DNA from: Marinobacter sp. S6332
Lineage (GTDB): Bacteria; Pseudomonadota; Gammaproteobacteria; Pseudomonadales; Oleiphilaceae
Assembly (NCBI RefSeq): GCF_023016045.1
Contig: NZ_JALKAP010000002.1
Location: 62,001-126,000 of the forward strand
Direction of reading: 5' to 3'
Length of the DNA: 64,000 nucleotides
A model generated the notes under the pieces. That model did not search any database. It was not told the origin of the DNA and saw nothing but the letters and a program-made list of their open reading frames with translations. This document shows positions 53,022-63,700 of the stretch, one piece after another (within the stretch, counting starts at the first letter, position 1; every line of letters starts with the position of its first letter). A program made the translations under genes and the position numbers.

Positions 53022-53803
53022 ATTCAGATATCAGCATTATTTGGCTAGGCGCACTGGCAAGTCTGTTGGCAGGCCTTGCTACCGGCATTGGTGCTCTGGC
53101 CGTATTCTTCATCAAAGACCTATCTGACCGGCTGCAAGACAGCATGCTTGCTGCAGCTGCAGGCGTGATGTTGGCAGCCTCTTTCTTTTCCCTACTGTTG
53201 CCGGGGCTGGAACATGGTGAGGCACTACTGGGCTCAACCTGGGCTGCAGCATTGCTTGTGATATTCGGCATACTATCCGGCGCAGGTGCTTTGTATTACG
53301 TTCATCAAAAGCTGCCCCACGAGCACTTCAACCTTGGGCCGGAAGGACCAGATGCCTCCCACATACGCCGTATATGGCTCTTTATTATCGCCATAACACT
53401 GCATAACTTTCCGGAAGGTATGGCTGTAGGTGTGGGCTTCGCCGGGGGCGACGTGCGCAACGGTTTTGTGTTGGCGCTGGGAATTGGCATTCAGAATATC
53501 CCGGAGGGCCTTGCTGTTGCGCTATCGCTCATGGCTATTCAATATTCTCGCACCAAAGCGTTCACCATTGCCTTGATGACAGGCCTCGCCGAACCCATCG
53601 GTGGCGTGTTTGGCGCTACTATGGTTTGGTTGGCAGAGCCCATCATGCCTTGGACACTGGGCTTTGCTGCTGGCGCCATGCTGTTCATCATCAGCAATGA
53701 GATCATTCCCGAAACCCACCGGAACCACTACAAAGCGCAAGTAACATTCGCATTACTGGTAGGTTTTGTCGTGATGATGTTTCTGGATGCCACGCTAGGC
53801 TGA
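53018..53803 (+). CDS. ZIP family metal transporter
   Basis: 261 residues with about eight membrane segments. The two metal-site helices are clear: TLHNFPEGMAVGVG (about residue 128) and GIGIQNIPEGLAVAL (about 154). A His/Glu-bearing loop lies near HEHFNLGPEGPDASH. ZIP proteins import zinc, iron or manganese. It ends an operon of lipoprotein, hydrolase and transporter; its 3' end overlaps the convergent gene by 9 bp. Confidence 0.9.
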   Translation: MNSDISIIWLGALASLLAGLATGIGALAVFFIKDLSDRLQDSMLAAAAGVMLAASFFSLLLPGLEHGEALLGSTWAAALLVIFGILSGAGALYYVHQKLPHEHFNLGPEGPDASHIRRIWLFIIAITLHNFPEGMAVGVGFAGGDVRNGFVLALGIGIQNIPEGLAVALSLMAIQYSRTKAFTIALMTGLAEPIGGVFGATMVWLAEPIMPWTLGFAAGAMLFIISNEIIPETHRNHYKAQVTFALLVGFVVMMFLDATLG

Positions 53804-54475
53804 CGCGCCAGCCAGCGCCACAATATCTTCGTATTGATGCACTAGAACAACCTGCTCTGCCACAGGCTCCATGGCCAATGAGCAGGCCTCGTTGACCATG
53901 GCAGACGCAACGGTTTGTGCTTCTATCCCACGGTACTTTTCCAAAGGCCCCAAAAGCACTCTATTGACCAGCGGCATGGCTTTGGCGCCAATTGCCTCCC
54001 CAAGACGGTGCTCTGACCGATCGCCCAATAGCAGGCTCGGGTGATAAATAGACAGATAGGGATATCCCAGATTCTTTACAGCATCTTCCAGTTCGCCTTT
54101 GACCCGATTGTAAAAAATAGTCGATGAGGATGAGGAGCCAATCGCAGACATCAGAATAAACCCACGCGCACCCGCTTCGCGGCCAAGTTCGGCGGCTTTC
54201 AGGCAATAGCCGTAATCCACCTTACGAAACTGCTCCTGAGAACCGGCCTTTTTGATCGTCGTGCCCAGACAGCAAATGATGACATCCACCTCAAAAAGCT
54301 CTGCATAATCGACCATGCGATCGAAATCTATTTCCTGCTGACGCAGCTTCTTGTGAGCAGACTCCAGAGGTTTGCGAACAGGTACAATCACCGACTCAAC
54401 TTCATCACGAGCCAGCAACCCTTCAAGAACCAACCCACCGGTCAGGCCGGTAGAACCCAGCAATAGCACATTCAT
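53795..54475 (-). CDS. NAD(P)-binding oxidoreductase, TIP30/HTATIP2-like
   Basis: 226 residues from the ATG 54475, with AGAGAA upstream. The Rossmann motif GSTGLTGG begins at residue 7, and the rest follows the atypical SDR pattern: ICCLGTTIKKAGSQEQFRKVDYGYCLKAAELG then MSAIGSSSSSTIFYNRVKGELEDAVKNLGY, which supplies the Ser-Tyr-Lys-like positions. Similar to bacterial relatives of HTATIP2. Substrate unknown. Confidence 0.85.
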   Translation of the reverse strand: MNVLLLGSTGLTGGLVLEGLLARDEVESVIVPVRKPLESAHKKLRQQEIDFDRMVDYAELFEVDVIICCLGTTIKKAGSQEQFRKVDYGYCLKAAELGREAGARGFILMSAIGSSSSSTIFYNRVKGELEDAVKNLGYPYLSIYHPSLLLGDRSEHRLGEAIGAKAMPLVNRVLLGPLEKYRGIEAQTVASAMVNEACSLAMEPVAEQVVLVHQYEDIVALAGASA

Positions 54476-54558
54476 AACGTTCTCTTTTATTTTTTTCTGA
54501 TACTCATCGTACCAAAACATCCGCCTTGATCTATGAACTGGTGATGCCCGAGAGCGGT

Positions 54559-55254
54559 TTACAGATCCTTCAGATATTTTAGCCCCGAAAGCTGGTCCAT
54601 CTGGCCGCGAATCCAGAATGCCCGTTCTCTTACATAGGACGATGGCGATGCAGCACTCAACACCTTAGGATTCGGCAGAACCGCAGCAAGCCGGGCCGAC
54701 TGATTTGCTGAGAGCTGGTGCGCGGGGATTCCGAAGTGAGCCCTGCTGGCAGCTTCCACGCCATATATACCGGGCCCAAATTCGGCGATATTTAGATACA
54801 CCTCAAGAATCCGCTGTTTGGGCCAAAGTGCGTCAACGGCAAGTGCGAGCCCAGCCTCCAGAGCTTTACGAACAAAACTACGGCCATTCCAGAGGAACAG
54901 GTTTTTTGCGGTTTGCTGGGTAATCGTGCTGGCGCCCCGAAGCCCTTCTCCGGCACGGTACTCTGCCAACGCATTTTGGATTGCTGAAAAATCAACACCC
55001 CAATGATCTGGAAACCGTTGATCCTCGCTGGCTACAACCGCAAGCGGCATCCACGGCGAAATTTCCTGCAGACTCACCCATGTCTGCTCTAATTCTTTAG
55101 TCGGGTTGGCATAGCTGTAACTGATCATAAACGCTGAGGTTGGCGGATTTACATACCGGAACAGGATGAGCACGGTCAAAATCAGCAATAACACAATGAC
55201 CAGCGCCCCGGTAGCCCAGCGAAACAGTCGCTTTGCGACGGATTTACGAGCCAT
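54559..55254 (-). CDS. mtgA: Monofunctional peptidoglycan glycosyltransferase MtgA
   Basis: 231 residues from the ATG 55254; a GTG at 55260 adds two residues. One N-terminal membrane segment (about 15-36), then the GT51 domain with EDQRFPDHWGVDFSAI, GASTITQQTAKNLFLWNGRSFVRKALE and RILEVYLNIAEFGPGIYGVEAAS. Polymerises lipid II into glycan strands without a transpeptidase domain. Its start overlaps the lipid kinase stop by 11 bp. Confidence 0.95.
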   Translation of the reverse strand: MARKSVAKRLFRWATGALVIVLLLILTVLILFRYVNPPTSAFMISYSYANPTKELEQTWVSLQEISPWMPLAVVASEDQRFPDHWGVDFSAIQNALAEYRAGEGLRGASTITQQTAKNLFLWNGRSFVRKALEAGLALAVDALWPKQRILEVYLNIAEFGPGIYGVEAASRAHFGIPAHQLSANQSARLAAVLPNPKVLSAASPSSYVRERAFWIRGQMDQLSGLKYLKDL

Positions 55255-56167
55255 ATACACCCTGCTGTGGAGAGCCTGACCGGCTGCTTTCAGCTTCTCC
55301 GGTACGCACTACCGAAACACCAATTACCCGTAGGCAGTGCTTCCTGCACACCACATGCAGTGGTGTTTTACCTGCCTCATCGCCGTCCACCGTCACAGTT
55401 TTCGGTTTTGACGTAATAACGTCGCAGCGCTTCCCCTTCAGGTGAACCACCGTGCTGGTGCGATTCGGGGATTTACCGCTAAACCGAACCATAAGAAAAG
55501 TGAGCAATAGCTGAACCAAGGGGCGTGGTTTGACGGCAATAATATCGAGCATTCCATCATCTGCAGTTGCTTGCGGAATCTCATTACCACCCCCGAAGAA
55601 GGCTCCGCTGGATATGGCAATTGACAACCAACGGCCCCGCACAAATGCTTCATCGCATGTTATTTCTGCATGAAACCCGCGTTTGGCATTTACTCGTCGT
55701 AGCAGCTCAAAGCCATAGCTGAAGCGTCCAAACAGCTTTTTGGCGGCGCCTTGTGATTCTCTGGCCGGAAGCGTTCCCAAGCCAACATGAGCCACATTAA
55801 GAAAAATTCCGTCACCGAACTCTGCCACATCAACTTGCTGAGTAGCACCTCGCTGAACCAACTCGCACAGCGCAGCTGGGTCCTCCGGCAAATCAAGGTT
55901 GCGGGCAAAATCATTGGCGGTGCCCGAAGGTAGTACGGCCAGCGTTGCATTACGCTCAAGGCACAACTGGGCTCCAGCGTTCACAGAACCGTCGCCACCG
56001 GCCACCATAACAATGTCGTCTGGCTTTACCTGCGCCTTCCAAGCCTGCTCCTGAAGGTCGCAACACTTTGGGCTCGTAATACCGGCATTAGCCAGATTTT
56101 GGAGCCAAAAGTCCCTCCCTCTCTGGCCATCGCCTGCTTCCGGGTTTGCAACCAGCCAATAATTCAT
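55244..56167 (-). CDS. Diacylglycerol kinase-family lipid kinase (YegS-like)
   Basis: 307 residues. The catalytic domain holds the GGDGSVNAGAQ motif (about residue 59) and LPSGTANDFARNL (about 83), typical of the DAGK_cat fold. The C-terminal domain carries the second half of the active site (AKPRPLVQLLLTFL region, with ADDGMLDII). Phosphorylates diacylglycerol or a related lipid. Overlaps mtgA, so both are on one transcript. Confidence 0.9.
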   Translation of the reverse strand: MNYWLVANPEAGDGQRGRDFWLQNLANAGITSPKCCDLQEQAWKAQVKPDDIVMVAGGDGSVNAGAQLCLERNATLAVLPSGTANDFARNLDLPEDPAALCELVQRGATQQVDVAEFGDGIFLNVAHVGLGTLPARESQGAAKKLFGRFSYGFELLRRVNAKRGFHAEITCDEAFVRGRWLSIAISSGAFFGGGNEIPQATADDGMLDIIAVKPRPLVQLLLTFLMVRFSGKSPNRTSTVVHLKGKRCDVITSKPKTVTVDGDEAGKTPLHVVCRKHCLRVIGVSVVRTGEAESSRSGSPQQGVYGS

Positions 56168-56359
56168 ACCATCACGATCTCTTTAGTAGCTTGAATAGTA
56201 ACTTGAAAAAGTTCATACCCCCCCTAAACACTCCGTCAACAATACCTCAAACATTACTTTCCAGACGTTACGATAAGGACACTGGAGCCATTTCCAACTG
56301 ACGGATTGTCAAACTATAGTCAATGCCTGATCTTTACGATAACAACAGGGAAACTGTAA

Positions 56360-57580
56360 ATGATTACCGAGCTGATCACGCCTGTGCGCTCCAAAGCGCA
56401 ATTGACTGCACTCAAATTAGTAACAAAACTAATACCAAGCCCTACTCCCAATTTACTTCTGGGAACCGAGTCGCGCCTCAGGCTGGTTGAGCACATGGCC
56501 CACTTTGGTTTCAAGCGGGTTTTATTGGTCACCGACGATGTACTATTCGGACTGGGAGTTATAGACCCAGTCTCGGAGCGTCTGAATGCGCTAGGGATCG
56601 AATCAGTTGTTTACAGTGGGGTGACGCCAGACCCGGGTTTTTCAGTGGTAGAAGAAGGCTTAAACATGCTTCACCAGAATGGCTGTGACGCGGTTCTGGC
56701 TATCGGCGGCGGCTCTTCAATTGATGCTGCGAAAGTAATGGCCTTGGCAGCTACTAACCACAAAACACCTCAGGAGCTTATGGGTGTTCTAAAAGCGAGA
56801 AAGCCGTCGCTCCCTCTTTTTGTTATCCCAACAACGGCAGGCACCGGCTCGGAAGCAACAATCGGGGCCGTTATAGCCGATGAAACCACCCACGTAAAAA
56901 ATCTCCTAATCGACCCCAAAGTAGTTCCTTTGGCGGCGGCTCTGGACCCGGAAATAATGGCTGGCATGCCCAAGTCGGTCACCGCGGACACTGGCATTGA
57001 CGCGCTTACTCATTGTCTGGAATCCTGGGTCAGCGATTTTTCCACGCCTGAAACCGAGTTCCATTCGGGTGCCGGTATAAAGCTGGTGTTCAAGCATTTG
57101 GAAAAAGCCTGTGAGAATGGCCAGGACTATGAGGCACGAAGCGCCATGGCACTGGCTGCAAACTATGGCGGTTTGGCGTTGAACAAGACGGGGTTAGGTT
57201 ATGTACACGCTATTGCCCATCAGCTCGGCACTCAATATGGCGTTCCTCACGGCCGCGCCAATGCCATTGTTCTGCCACACATCCTTGAGGTAAACAGGCA
57301 CAGCGCACAAACGCGACTGGCAGCATTAGCTAGGCTATGTGATCTTGCCACGGATACAGATGCAGACGCATTGGCAACTGACAAACTGATCCAGCGAGTT
57401 AATGCACTGCTTGCAGCCTTGCCCATAGCGCGTGAAGTAGCAGGCATCAACGAAAGGCACTTTACAACTATGGCACAAGCCGCCATGAAGGAAGCACACG
57501 GAACCTATGCAGTACCCAAATACTTGAATAAAAAAGAGATTATTCAAGTGCTCCGCACTATAAGTGAGCAAACTGCATAA
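56360..57580 (+). CDS. Iron-containing alcohol dehydrogenase
   Basis: 406 residues, group III Fe-ADH. NAD-binding GGGSSIDAAKV lies near residue 118 and the TTAGTGSEAT substrate-loop near 157. The metal ligands are visible: Asp in DTGIDALTHCLES, and His residues in HAIAHQLGTQYGVPHGRANAIVLPHIL. Probably oxidises or reduces a medium or short alcohol; with alkane genes in the genome it could act on fatty alcohols, which is inference. Stands alone. Confidence 0.92.
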   Translation: MITELITPVRSKAQLTALKLVTKLIPSPTPNLLLGTESRLRLVEHMAHFGFKRVLLVTDDVLFGLGVIDPVSERLNALGIESVVYSGVTPDPGFSVVEEGLNMLHQNGCDAVLAIGGGSSIDAAKVMALAATNHKTPQELMGVLKARKPSLPLFVIPTTAGTGSEATIGAVIADETTHVKNLLIDPKVVPLAAALDPEIMAGMPKSVTADTGIDALTHCLESWVSDFSTPETEFHSGAGIKLVFKHLEKACENGQDYEARSAMALAANYGGLALNKTGLGYVHAIAHQLGTQYGVPHGRANAIVLPHILEVNRHSAQTRLAALARLCDLATDTDADALATDKLIQRVNALLAALPIAREVAGINERHFTTMAQAAMKEAHGTYAVPKYLNKKEIIQVLRTISEQTA

Positions 57581-57603
57581 CAGCCGCCCTGCCAGAACGC
57601 CCC

Positions 57604-58494
57604 TTATACCGGGCGTTTCTGAGACACCACTAGAGCAACACCCGTAATAGATACAATGCCACCGATGATAGCCAGTACGCCTAAGCGCTCATCAAACAGC
57701 CAGAAGGCTTCCAAAGCGGTTACCGGAGGGACAAGATAGAACAGGCTGGCCACCTGAGAAGCCGCACCCCGGCGGATCAGCCACATCAACAACAATATGG
57801 CGCCAATGGAAACACCTAAAACCAGCCAAGCCATGGAAAGCTGAAGCTGCACTGACCACACCACCTCGCGGGTTTCGAGCAGGAGTGCGCCAAGTGCGAA
57901 GAAGGTGGCGGCGGCGCCATATTGAATAATGGTGCCAGCCACCAAATCCGCGCCTGTGCCATGGCGCTTTTGATACACAGTACCCAGAGAAATGCCTGAT
58001 AAAGCAAGCAGTGCCCATATCAGCGTCCACAACGGGAAGCTCTCACCCGGGTTGCCTGCCCCGCCAAACTTCTCTAGCAGAACCAGCGTTACACCCAGAA
58101 GGCCAAGCCCCAACCCCAGCCATTGCCGCCATGAAACGGTTTCTTTTAAAACAACCACAGCAACACCCGCCGTGACCAGTGGCTGCAAGCCAACCACCAA
58201 AGACACTATCCCAGAGGGCATTCCACCCTGAATTGCGTAATAAACACCACCAAGGTAGCAGCCGTGGACGAGCAGGCCTGTTACCGCAAGATGCCCTGCC
58301 GCCCGCCAGCCAGGCCAACGGGTTTTAAGCATAGCGGCAAGCCCAGCAAGTAGGCCTAGCGTCAAAAGCATTCGAATCAAAAGAAGGGTAAATGGCTCAG
58401 CATAGGGCAAGCCATATTTGGCACCGATAAATCCGGTACTCCACAGCCACACAAACAGCGCGGGAACAAAAAATGAATAAAATAAGGATTGCAT
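57604..58494 (-). CDS. EamA/DMT family transporter
   Basis: 296 residues with ten membrane segments in two EamA halves (FIGAKYGLPYAEPFTLLLIRMLL, then GGVYYAIQGGMPSGIVSLVVGLQPLVTAGVAVVVLKE; second half YLVPPVTALEAFWLFDERLG). Exporter of metabolites or amino acids; substrate not predictable. Confidence 0.9.
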   Translation of the reverse strand: MQSLFYSFFVPALFVWLWSTGFIGAKYGLPYAEPFTLLLIRMLLTLGLLAGLAAMLKTRWPGWRAAGHLAVTGLLVHGCYLGGVYYAIQGGMPSGIVSLVVGLQPLVTAGVAVVVLKETVSWRQWLGLGLGLLGVTLVLLEKFGGAGNPGESFPLWTLIWALLALSGISLGTVYQKRHGTGADLVAGTIIQYGAAATFFALGALLLETREVVWSVQLQLSMAWLVLGVSIGAILLLMWLIRRGAASQVASLFYLVPPVTALEAFWLFDERLGVLAIIGGIVSITGVALVVSQKRPV

Positions 58495-58620
58495 AGCTGG
58501 CTGCCGAGATCAGATATCCGAAGCGCGAGCCAGTGTAGTGGCTGGCTCGCTTGCGGAACAGAAACGGACCTCCGACTGGGTAGCTATTACAAATAGCTCT
58601 CGGGGTCTTGTTGCAAACAC

Positions 58621-58857
58621 TTAGGTCGTGAGGATAGATTGAAGCTTCTGGGTCAGCTCTACAGCTTCACTACCCATAGGCGTGAGATAGCCGCCGTCGT
58701 CCCGTGTGATCAGCCCCTTGGCAAAAAGACGCTCCGCGGCCTGCACGGTCTCTGGTGCCGCATCGCTCCGGTGCACTTTAATACCTGCTTGACCCGAAGA
58801 AGATTCAAACTGCGACAATAGATTGAGCTCTGCAATATGGTCTGAAGAGAATGGCAT
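58621..58857 (-). CDS. TIGR02647 family protein
   Basis: 78 residues. Begins MPFSSDHIAELNLLSQFESSSGQAGIKVH and has the family's later KGLITRDDGGYLTPMGSEAVE. A short winged-helix-like protein found in Pseudomonas relatives; function unknown. No signal peptide. Confidence 0.85.
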   Translation of the reverse strand: MPFSSDHIAELNLLSQFESSSGQAGIKVHRSDAAPETVQAAERLFAKGLITRDDGGYLTPMGSEAVELTQKLQSILTT

Positions 58858-58883
58858 TGTATTTCCTTGTCTGGTTTTGGTGG

Positions 58884-59360
58884 TCAGATACTTTCTTTTC
58901 TTTTTTTCTGCTCAAGGGTTAAATCTTGCTCAGTTTCATTCCACTGCTCAGAAAGTGCTTCATAGGCCTCTGAAAAGCCCTTTTTAGCCCGCTCCCATGC
59001 CGTTGCTGAGCTAGCCTTGAGTTCGTTATACCAGTTTTGCACTCGTTCACGCTGTTCGCGTAAGGACGCCAGACTTTCTTTTGAACGTTCCCGCGCCGTG
59101 TTACTCATTTCATCCCAGTTTTCCGAAAGCTCTTGTTCGAGTTCTGCAATACGCTTGTCTAATGCCGAGAGCGCCCGGTTAATGGAATCCTCCGCCTGAT
59201 CCTTCTGGTCGGCCCCGTATTCCTGCAATGCTTCTCCAAGCTCTTGGGTTTCCTGCTTGAGATTTTCCACCGAGGAATTATTTATTTCAGCCTGCAGCTG
59301 TGAGCTAAACACACACAAGGCAGAAACTAAAAGGGCAAACGCTGTGGGTCTTACATTCAT
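58884..59360 (-). CDS. Exported coiled-coil protein
   Basis: 158 residues from the ATG 59360, with GGAG 8 bp upstream. The signal peptide is about 24 residues, ending QLQAEI. The rest is a long alpha-helical coiled coil rich in Glu, Gln, Lys and Ser (LDKRIAELEQELSENWDEMS), ending in a basic tail. Likely periplasmic; function unknown. Followed by the TIGR02647 gene 26 bp further on. Confidence 0.7.
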   Translation of the reverse strand: MNVRPTAFALLVSALCVFSSQLQAEINNSSVENLKQETQELGEALQEYGADQKDQAEDSINRALSALDKRIAELEQELSENWDEMSNTARERSKESLASLREQRERVQNWYNELKASSATAWERAKKGFSEAYEALSEQWNETEQDLTLEQKKRKESI

Positions 59361-59609
59361 AAATGTCTCCGGAGCTAGGTTATTCAAGAATAGCAGTAGC
59401 ACCACCATAACAATATCCCGACCAACAGCTTATCTTATAAAAGCTTAATAAACTGACAATAAAACTCGTCTATATCAATAAAAACAGAGCCTTAAAAGCC
59501 AAAATAGAACGTAAAAACCGCTCCAGAACGACACTGAAGCCAGTTGGCGTTTGTGCATCACCCAAGCCTGTGTCATTTTGAGATGGAAGCCAAAAAAAGA
59601 GGAATAGTT

Positions 59610-59786
59610 ATGCTCTATTGGGCTGTAGTTTGTCTTGTTATTGCCATTATTGCCGGTGTCCTTGGTTTTGGGGGCATTGCGGGTACGGCGGCTGGTATCG
59701 CCAAAGTCCTGTTTTTTATCTTCTTAATTTTGTTGGTAATTTCTCTTGTTGCCAATGCTGTACGCGGGCGTGGACCAAAAATATAG
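59610..59786 (+). CDS. ytjA: DUF1328 small membrane protein (YtjA-like)
   Basis: 58 residues from the ATG 59610, with AGAGGAA 6-7 bp upstream. Two membrane segments with the DUF1328 pattern [47 protein letters not shown], ending in a short basic tail. Stress-associated small inner-membrane protein; role unknown. Confidence 0.88.
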   Translation: MLYWAVVCLVIAIIAGVLGFGGIAGTAAGIAKVLFFIFLILLVISLVANAVRGRGPKI

Positions 59787-59986
59787 AGTCTTGTCTGACG
59801 CGATTTTCGGCCCGGGTGCTTTCAACGCGCCCGGGCACCGTTTAAACCCTCTCCAGCACCACCCAGTAACATTTCACCCACAATACGAAATATCATTTCT
59901 TGCCGGTAACGCCGTATAATCTGTGCTGTTCATGTTTTAACATTGCTCGCAGCAACATTTTTGATTGCGTTTCCCGTGAGTAGCAA

Positions 59987-60685
59987 ATGATACGCTTCCA
60001 AACACTCGCACTGCCCTTTCTAATCGCTCTCGTCTGGTTACCGGCACCGGTTGCAGCAGACACTATCAAGCGTATTCTCCACCCTGATGGCAGAGTGGAA
60101 TTTACCAATGTAAAAAGCAACAGCCGTGGTCGCGCCTCAAGCAAAAACGAGACAGTTTTTCGCTACAAGGACAATAACGGCGTTGTTGCCTACAGCGGCA
60201 CGCAGCCTGACGTGACAAGCTTCGATGTTATCAGCTTCTATTGCTACGCTTGCGATCCAGACTCCCACGTAAACTGGCGTACAACGCCTCTCTTCACCGG
60301 CCGCTACGACACAGAAATCAAAACAGCTGCTCAGGAATACGGAGTAGACCCGGCGCTGGTGCGCGCAGTGATTCATGCGGAATCCGCGTTCAATGAAAAG
60401 GCTCTATCCCCTGTGGGTGCTCAAGGACTAATGCAACTGATGCCGGGAACAGCTTTGGAAGTTGGCGTGCAGAATGCAATGGTTGCAGCAGACAACATTC
60501 GCGGTGGAGTGACCTACCTTGCCAAAATGCTGGAACGCTTCAAGGGGAATACCCGGCTGGCAACCGCTGCCTACAATGCAGGACCGGGCACCGTAAGCCG
60601 TTACGGAGGCATACCACCCTACGCTGAAACCAAGGCCTATGTTGAGAGAGTCGGCATACTGCATGAGCGCTACGCGAGCAATTAA
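59987..60685 (+). CDS. Lytic transglycosylase, SLT domain with N-terminal DUF4124
   Basis: 232 residues. Signal peptide of about 24 residues ending VAAD, a DUF4124-like region (IKRILHPDGRVEFTNVKSNSR), then the SLT domain from about residue 110: ALVRAVIHAESAFNEKALSPVGAQGLMQLMPGTALEVG with the catalytic Glu of HAES, and AAYNAGPGTVSRYGGIPPYAETKAYV. Cleaves peptidoglycan with formation of a 1,6-anhydro bond. Stand-alone gene. Confidence 0.93.
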   Translation: MIRFQTLALPFLIALVWLPAPVAADTIKRILHPDGRVEFTNVKSNSRGRASSKNETVFRYKDNNGVVAYSGTQPDVTSFDVISFYCYACDPDSHVNWRTTPLFTGRYDTEIKTAAQEYGVDPALVRAVIHAESAFNEKALSPVGAQGLMQLMPGTALEVGVQNAMVAADNIRGGVTYLAKMLERFKGNTRLATAAYNAGPGTVSRYGGIPPYAETKAYVERVGILHERYASN

Positions 60686-60693
60686 GCCGAACT

Positions 60694-60722
60694 CTGGAAG
60701 CCTCATCCATGAGAGCTTCCAG
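60694..60722. terminator. Bidirectional terminator hairpin
   Basis: CTGGAAGC (60694-60701) pairs with GCTTCCAG (60715-60722), and CTCAT/ATGAG closes further inside, between the convergent transglycosylase and putA genes. Confidence 0.65.
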
Positions 60723-60736
60723 CCATAGGATTAACG

Positions 60737-63700
60737 TTACTCAGATGCTGCAATCAGGCTGGCGTTACCACCGGCCGCTGTCGTATCTACACAAAGGTGA
60801 CGCTCAATTACAAAACGCTGATCGAGCGTGTGTTCTGTAATTAGCGGAAGCAGTGCACCATCGCGCTTGGCCAGCGCCAAACGATACTGGCGCAAGAGAG
60901 TCTGGTCAGCACAGCTTACAACGGCTTCAAAGCCGCTGGCATTAGCAAGCACTTCCGGCTCCAGAAGCCCCTCAACGCCCACTATCGGCAAGCCAGCCTG
61001 AGCTGCACGACCGACAGAATCGTCAATACCCGGTGCAATAACCACCACTTTGTTGCCTTGAGACAGGGCCATGGCGGCCTGTGCCAATGCGGTTTCTTTG
61101 TCTGGCCCCAAACACAAAACCGTTCCGCGAGGGTAGTTGGAAAGCCGGTTGAGTTCGCCCGTTGGTCCCGGCAACTCTTCAACCTGCGCATCTAGAGGTT
61201 CAGGCACCTTACCGAAGACGGGCTCCATAGCTTGGATTCTGGCCGTCGGCGCTGGCACAGTCAGCTTGCTAAGCTTACCAATCAGCCCGTCCAGCTTTTT
61301 GCCATCAACTGTTTTATTACTGGTTTCTGCTGAGCGCTCAGCAGTAGCACCTTTTAGGAAACGTCGAACGTACTGCGGCCCACCTGCTTTCGGACCGGTC
61401 CCGGAAAGACCTTCCCCGCCGAATGGCTGGGAGCCTACAATCGCACCGATCTGGTTACGGTTAACGTAGGTGTTGCCAACCTTGATACGGCTGACAATCT
61501 GGTCAACACGGTTATCAACCCGGCTATGGATGCCGAATGTGAGGCCGTAGCCTTTGGCATTTACCGCATCCACAACCTTGTTTATGTCCTTGGCTTCGAA
61601 TGTGGCCACATGCAGCACTGGCCCGAAAATCTCTTCTTCCATCTCTTCAATCCCGCTGACCCTCAGTACAGCGGGAGAGACGAATAGCCCTTTTTCTGGC
61701 ACCGGAAGCTTTTTAAGCAAGCGCCCTTCGCGCTCGAACTTATCGCAGTGATCCACAATTTTCTTGCGGGCAGCTTCATCAATAACAGGCCCCACATCGG
61801 TAGAGAGTGCCCAAGGATCGCCAATGCCCAGCTCTTCCATTGCTCCGTAGAGCATTTCCAACAAGTTGTCGGCAATGTCCTTCTGCACATACAGCATGCG
61901 CAAGGCCGAACAACGCTGGCCTGCACTCTGGAACGACGAAGCCAACACATCACGAACCACCTGCTCCGGCAGAGCTGTTGAATCCACAATCATGGCGTTT
62001 AGGCCGCCGGTTTCGGCCACCAGCGGTGCATCAGGCGCCATGTTTTCCGCCATAACTTTATTGATACGCTGAGCCGTTGCCGTAGAGCCGGTAAAGCAAA
62101 CCCCCGCCACTCGGGAGTCAGAAGTCAGCGCCGTACCTACAGTGGAACCGGAACCTGGTAGAAGCTGAATGGCATCTTTGGGAATTCCGGCTTCGTACAT
62201 TAGCTCAACCGCACGAACGGCTAACAAAGACGTTTGCTCTGCTGGCTTGGCAACGACAACGTTACCGGCAGCCAAGTTTGCGAGGATCTGCCCAGCAAAA
62301 ATCGCCAACGGAAAGTTCCACGGTGATATACAGCAAATAATGCCGCGAGCTTCGCCATCGTCTTTGTAACGCAAACCTTCATTGGCATAAAACTGCGAGA
62401 AATCTACCGCCTCGCGGATTTCAGCAACACCATCCAGCAAGGATTTACCCGCTTCACGGGTGGTTAGCGCAAACAACTCGTCTGCGTTTTCTTCCAGCAA
62501 GTCACCCACTTTACGCACGCACGCAGCACGATCTTCTGCAGGCATGGCCGACCAGCTTGTGAAGCCTTGCTCAGCAGCTGTAATGGCAGCATCTACATCG
62601 GCTTCATTGGCCTGCGTGATATGCCCAACTAGATCATCCGGATTAGCAGGGTTTTTGACTTCCAGAACCTCGGTGCCGGTAACATCAGCAGCAATCAGCG
62701 GACCACCCGACCATTGATGACTGCGGAATGCGCCACGGCCTTCATTGATACGTGCAACCGTTACAGGGTCGGTAATGTCCCAGCCTTTCGAGTTGCGGCG
62801 CTTGGCACCAAACAAATCGGCGGGGTGCACTATGGCCTTGCTCGACAGGTTTTTGCCCAGTTCCTGAACCGAATCAATGGGGTCCTTGGCAATTTCCTCC
62901 GGAGTGATACTGGTGTCCACGATCTGGTTTACAAATGAACTGTTGGCGCCGTTTTCAAGCAAACGACGCACAAGGTAAGCCAGCAGGTCGCTGTGCTTTC
63001 CTACAGGCGCATAGATTCTGCACGGCACTCCGCTCTCGCTCAGTACCTGATTGTGCAGCGATTCGCCCATACCGTGCAGACGCTGAAACTCGTAACTCTT
63101 CAGCCCAGCGGCCCGGGTCAGTTCAAGTATGGCAGAAACAGAGTGCGCATTATGGGTAGCGAACTGGGAGTAGATACGGTCGCTCATACCTATCAATTTT
63201 TTGGCGCATGAGAGGTAGGCAACATCACTGCACGCCTTGCGCGTGAACACAGGAAAGTTCGACAGGCCCATGACCTGAGCGCGCTTGATTTCAGCATCCC
63301 AGTATGCGCCTTTGACCAAGCGAACCATGATTCGGCGATCAAGTTTTACAGAGAGCGCATACAGCCAGTCAAGCGTGTGGGAAGCTCGTTTGGCGAAGGC
63401 TTGAACTACCACGCCAAAACCGTCCCAGTTGGCCAGTGCCGGGTCAGACAAAATGGCTTCGATAACATCCAAAGAAAGATCAAGCCGGTCTTGTTCTTCA
63501 GCATCAATATTGAAGCCCATGTTCGCAGCTGCGGCCTTCTTCGCCAGCTCAAGTGCGCGGGGAACCAGTTCATTCATTACCCGCTCTTTTTGACCATATT
63601 CGTAACGGGCTAGAAGTGCAGAAAGCTTAACCGAGATACCGGGATTTTTACGCACATCGCCTTTGCAGTTCTTGGCGATGCTATCGATAGCGCTGGAATA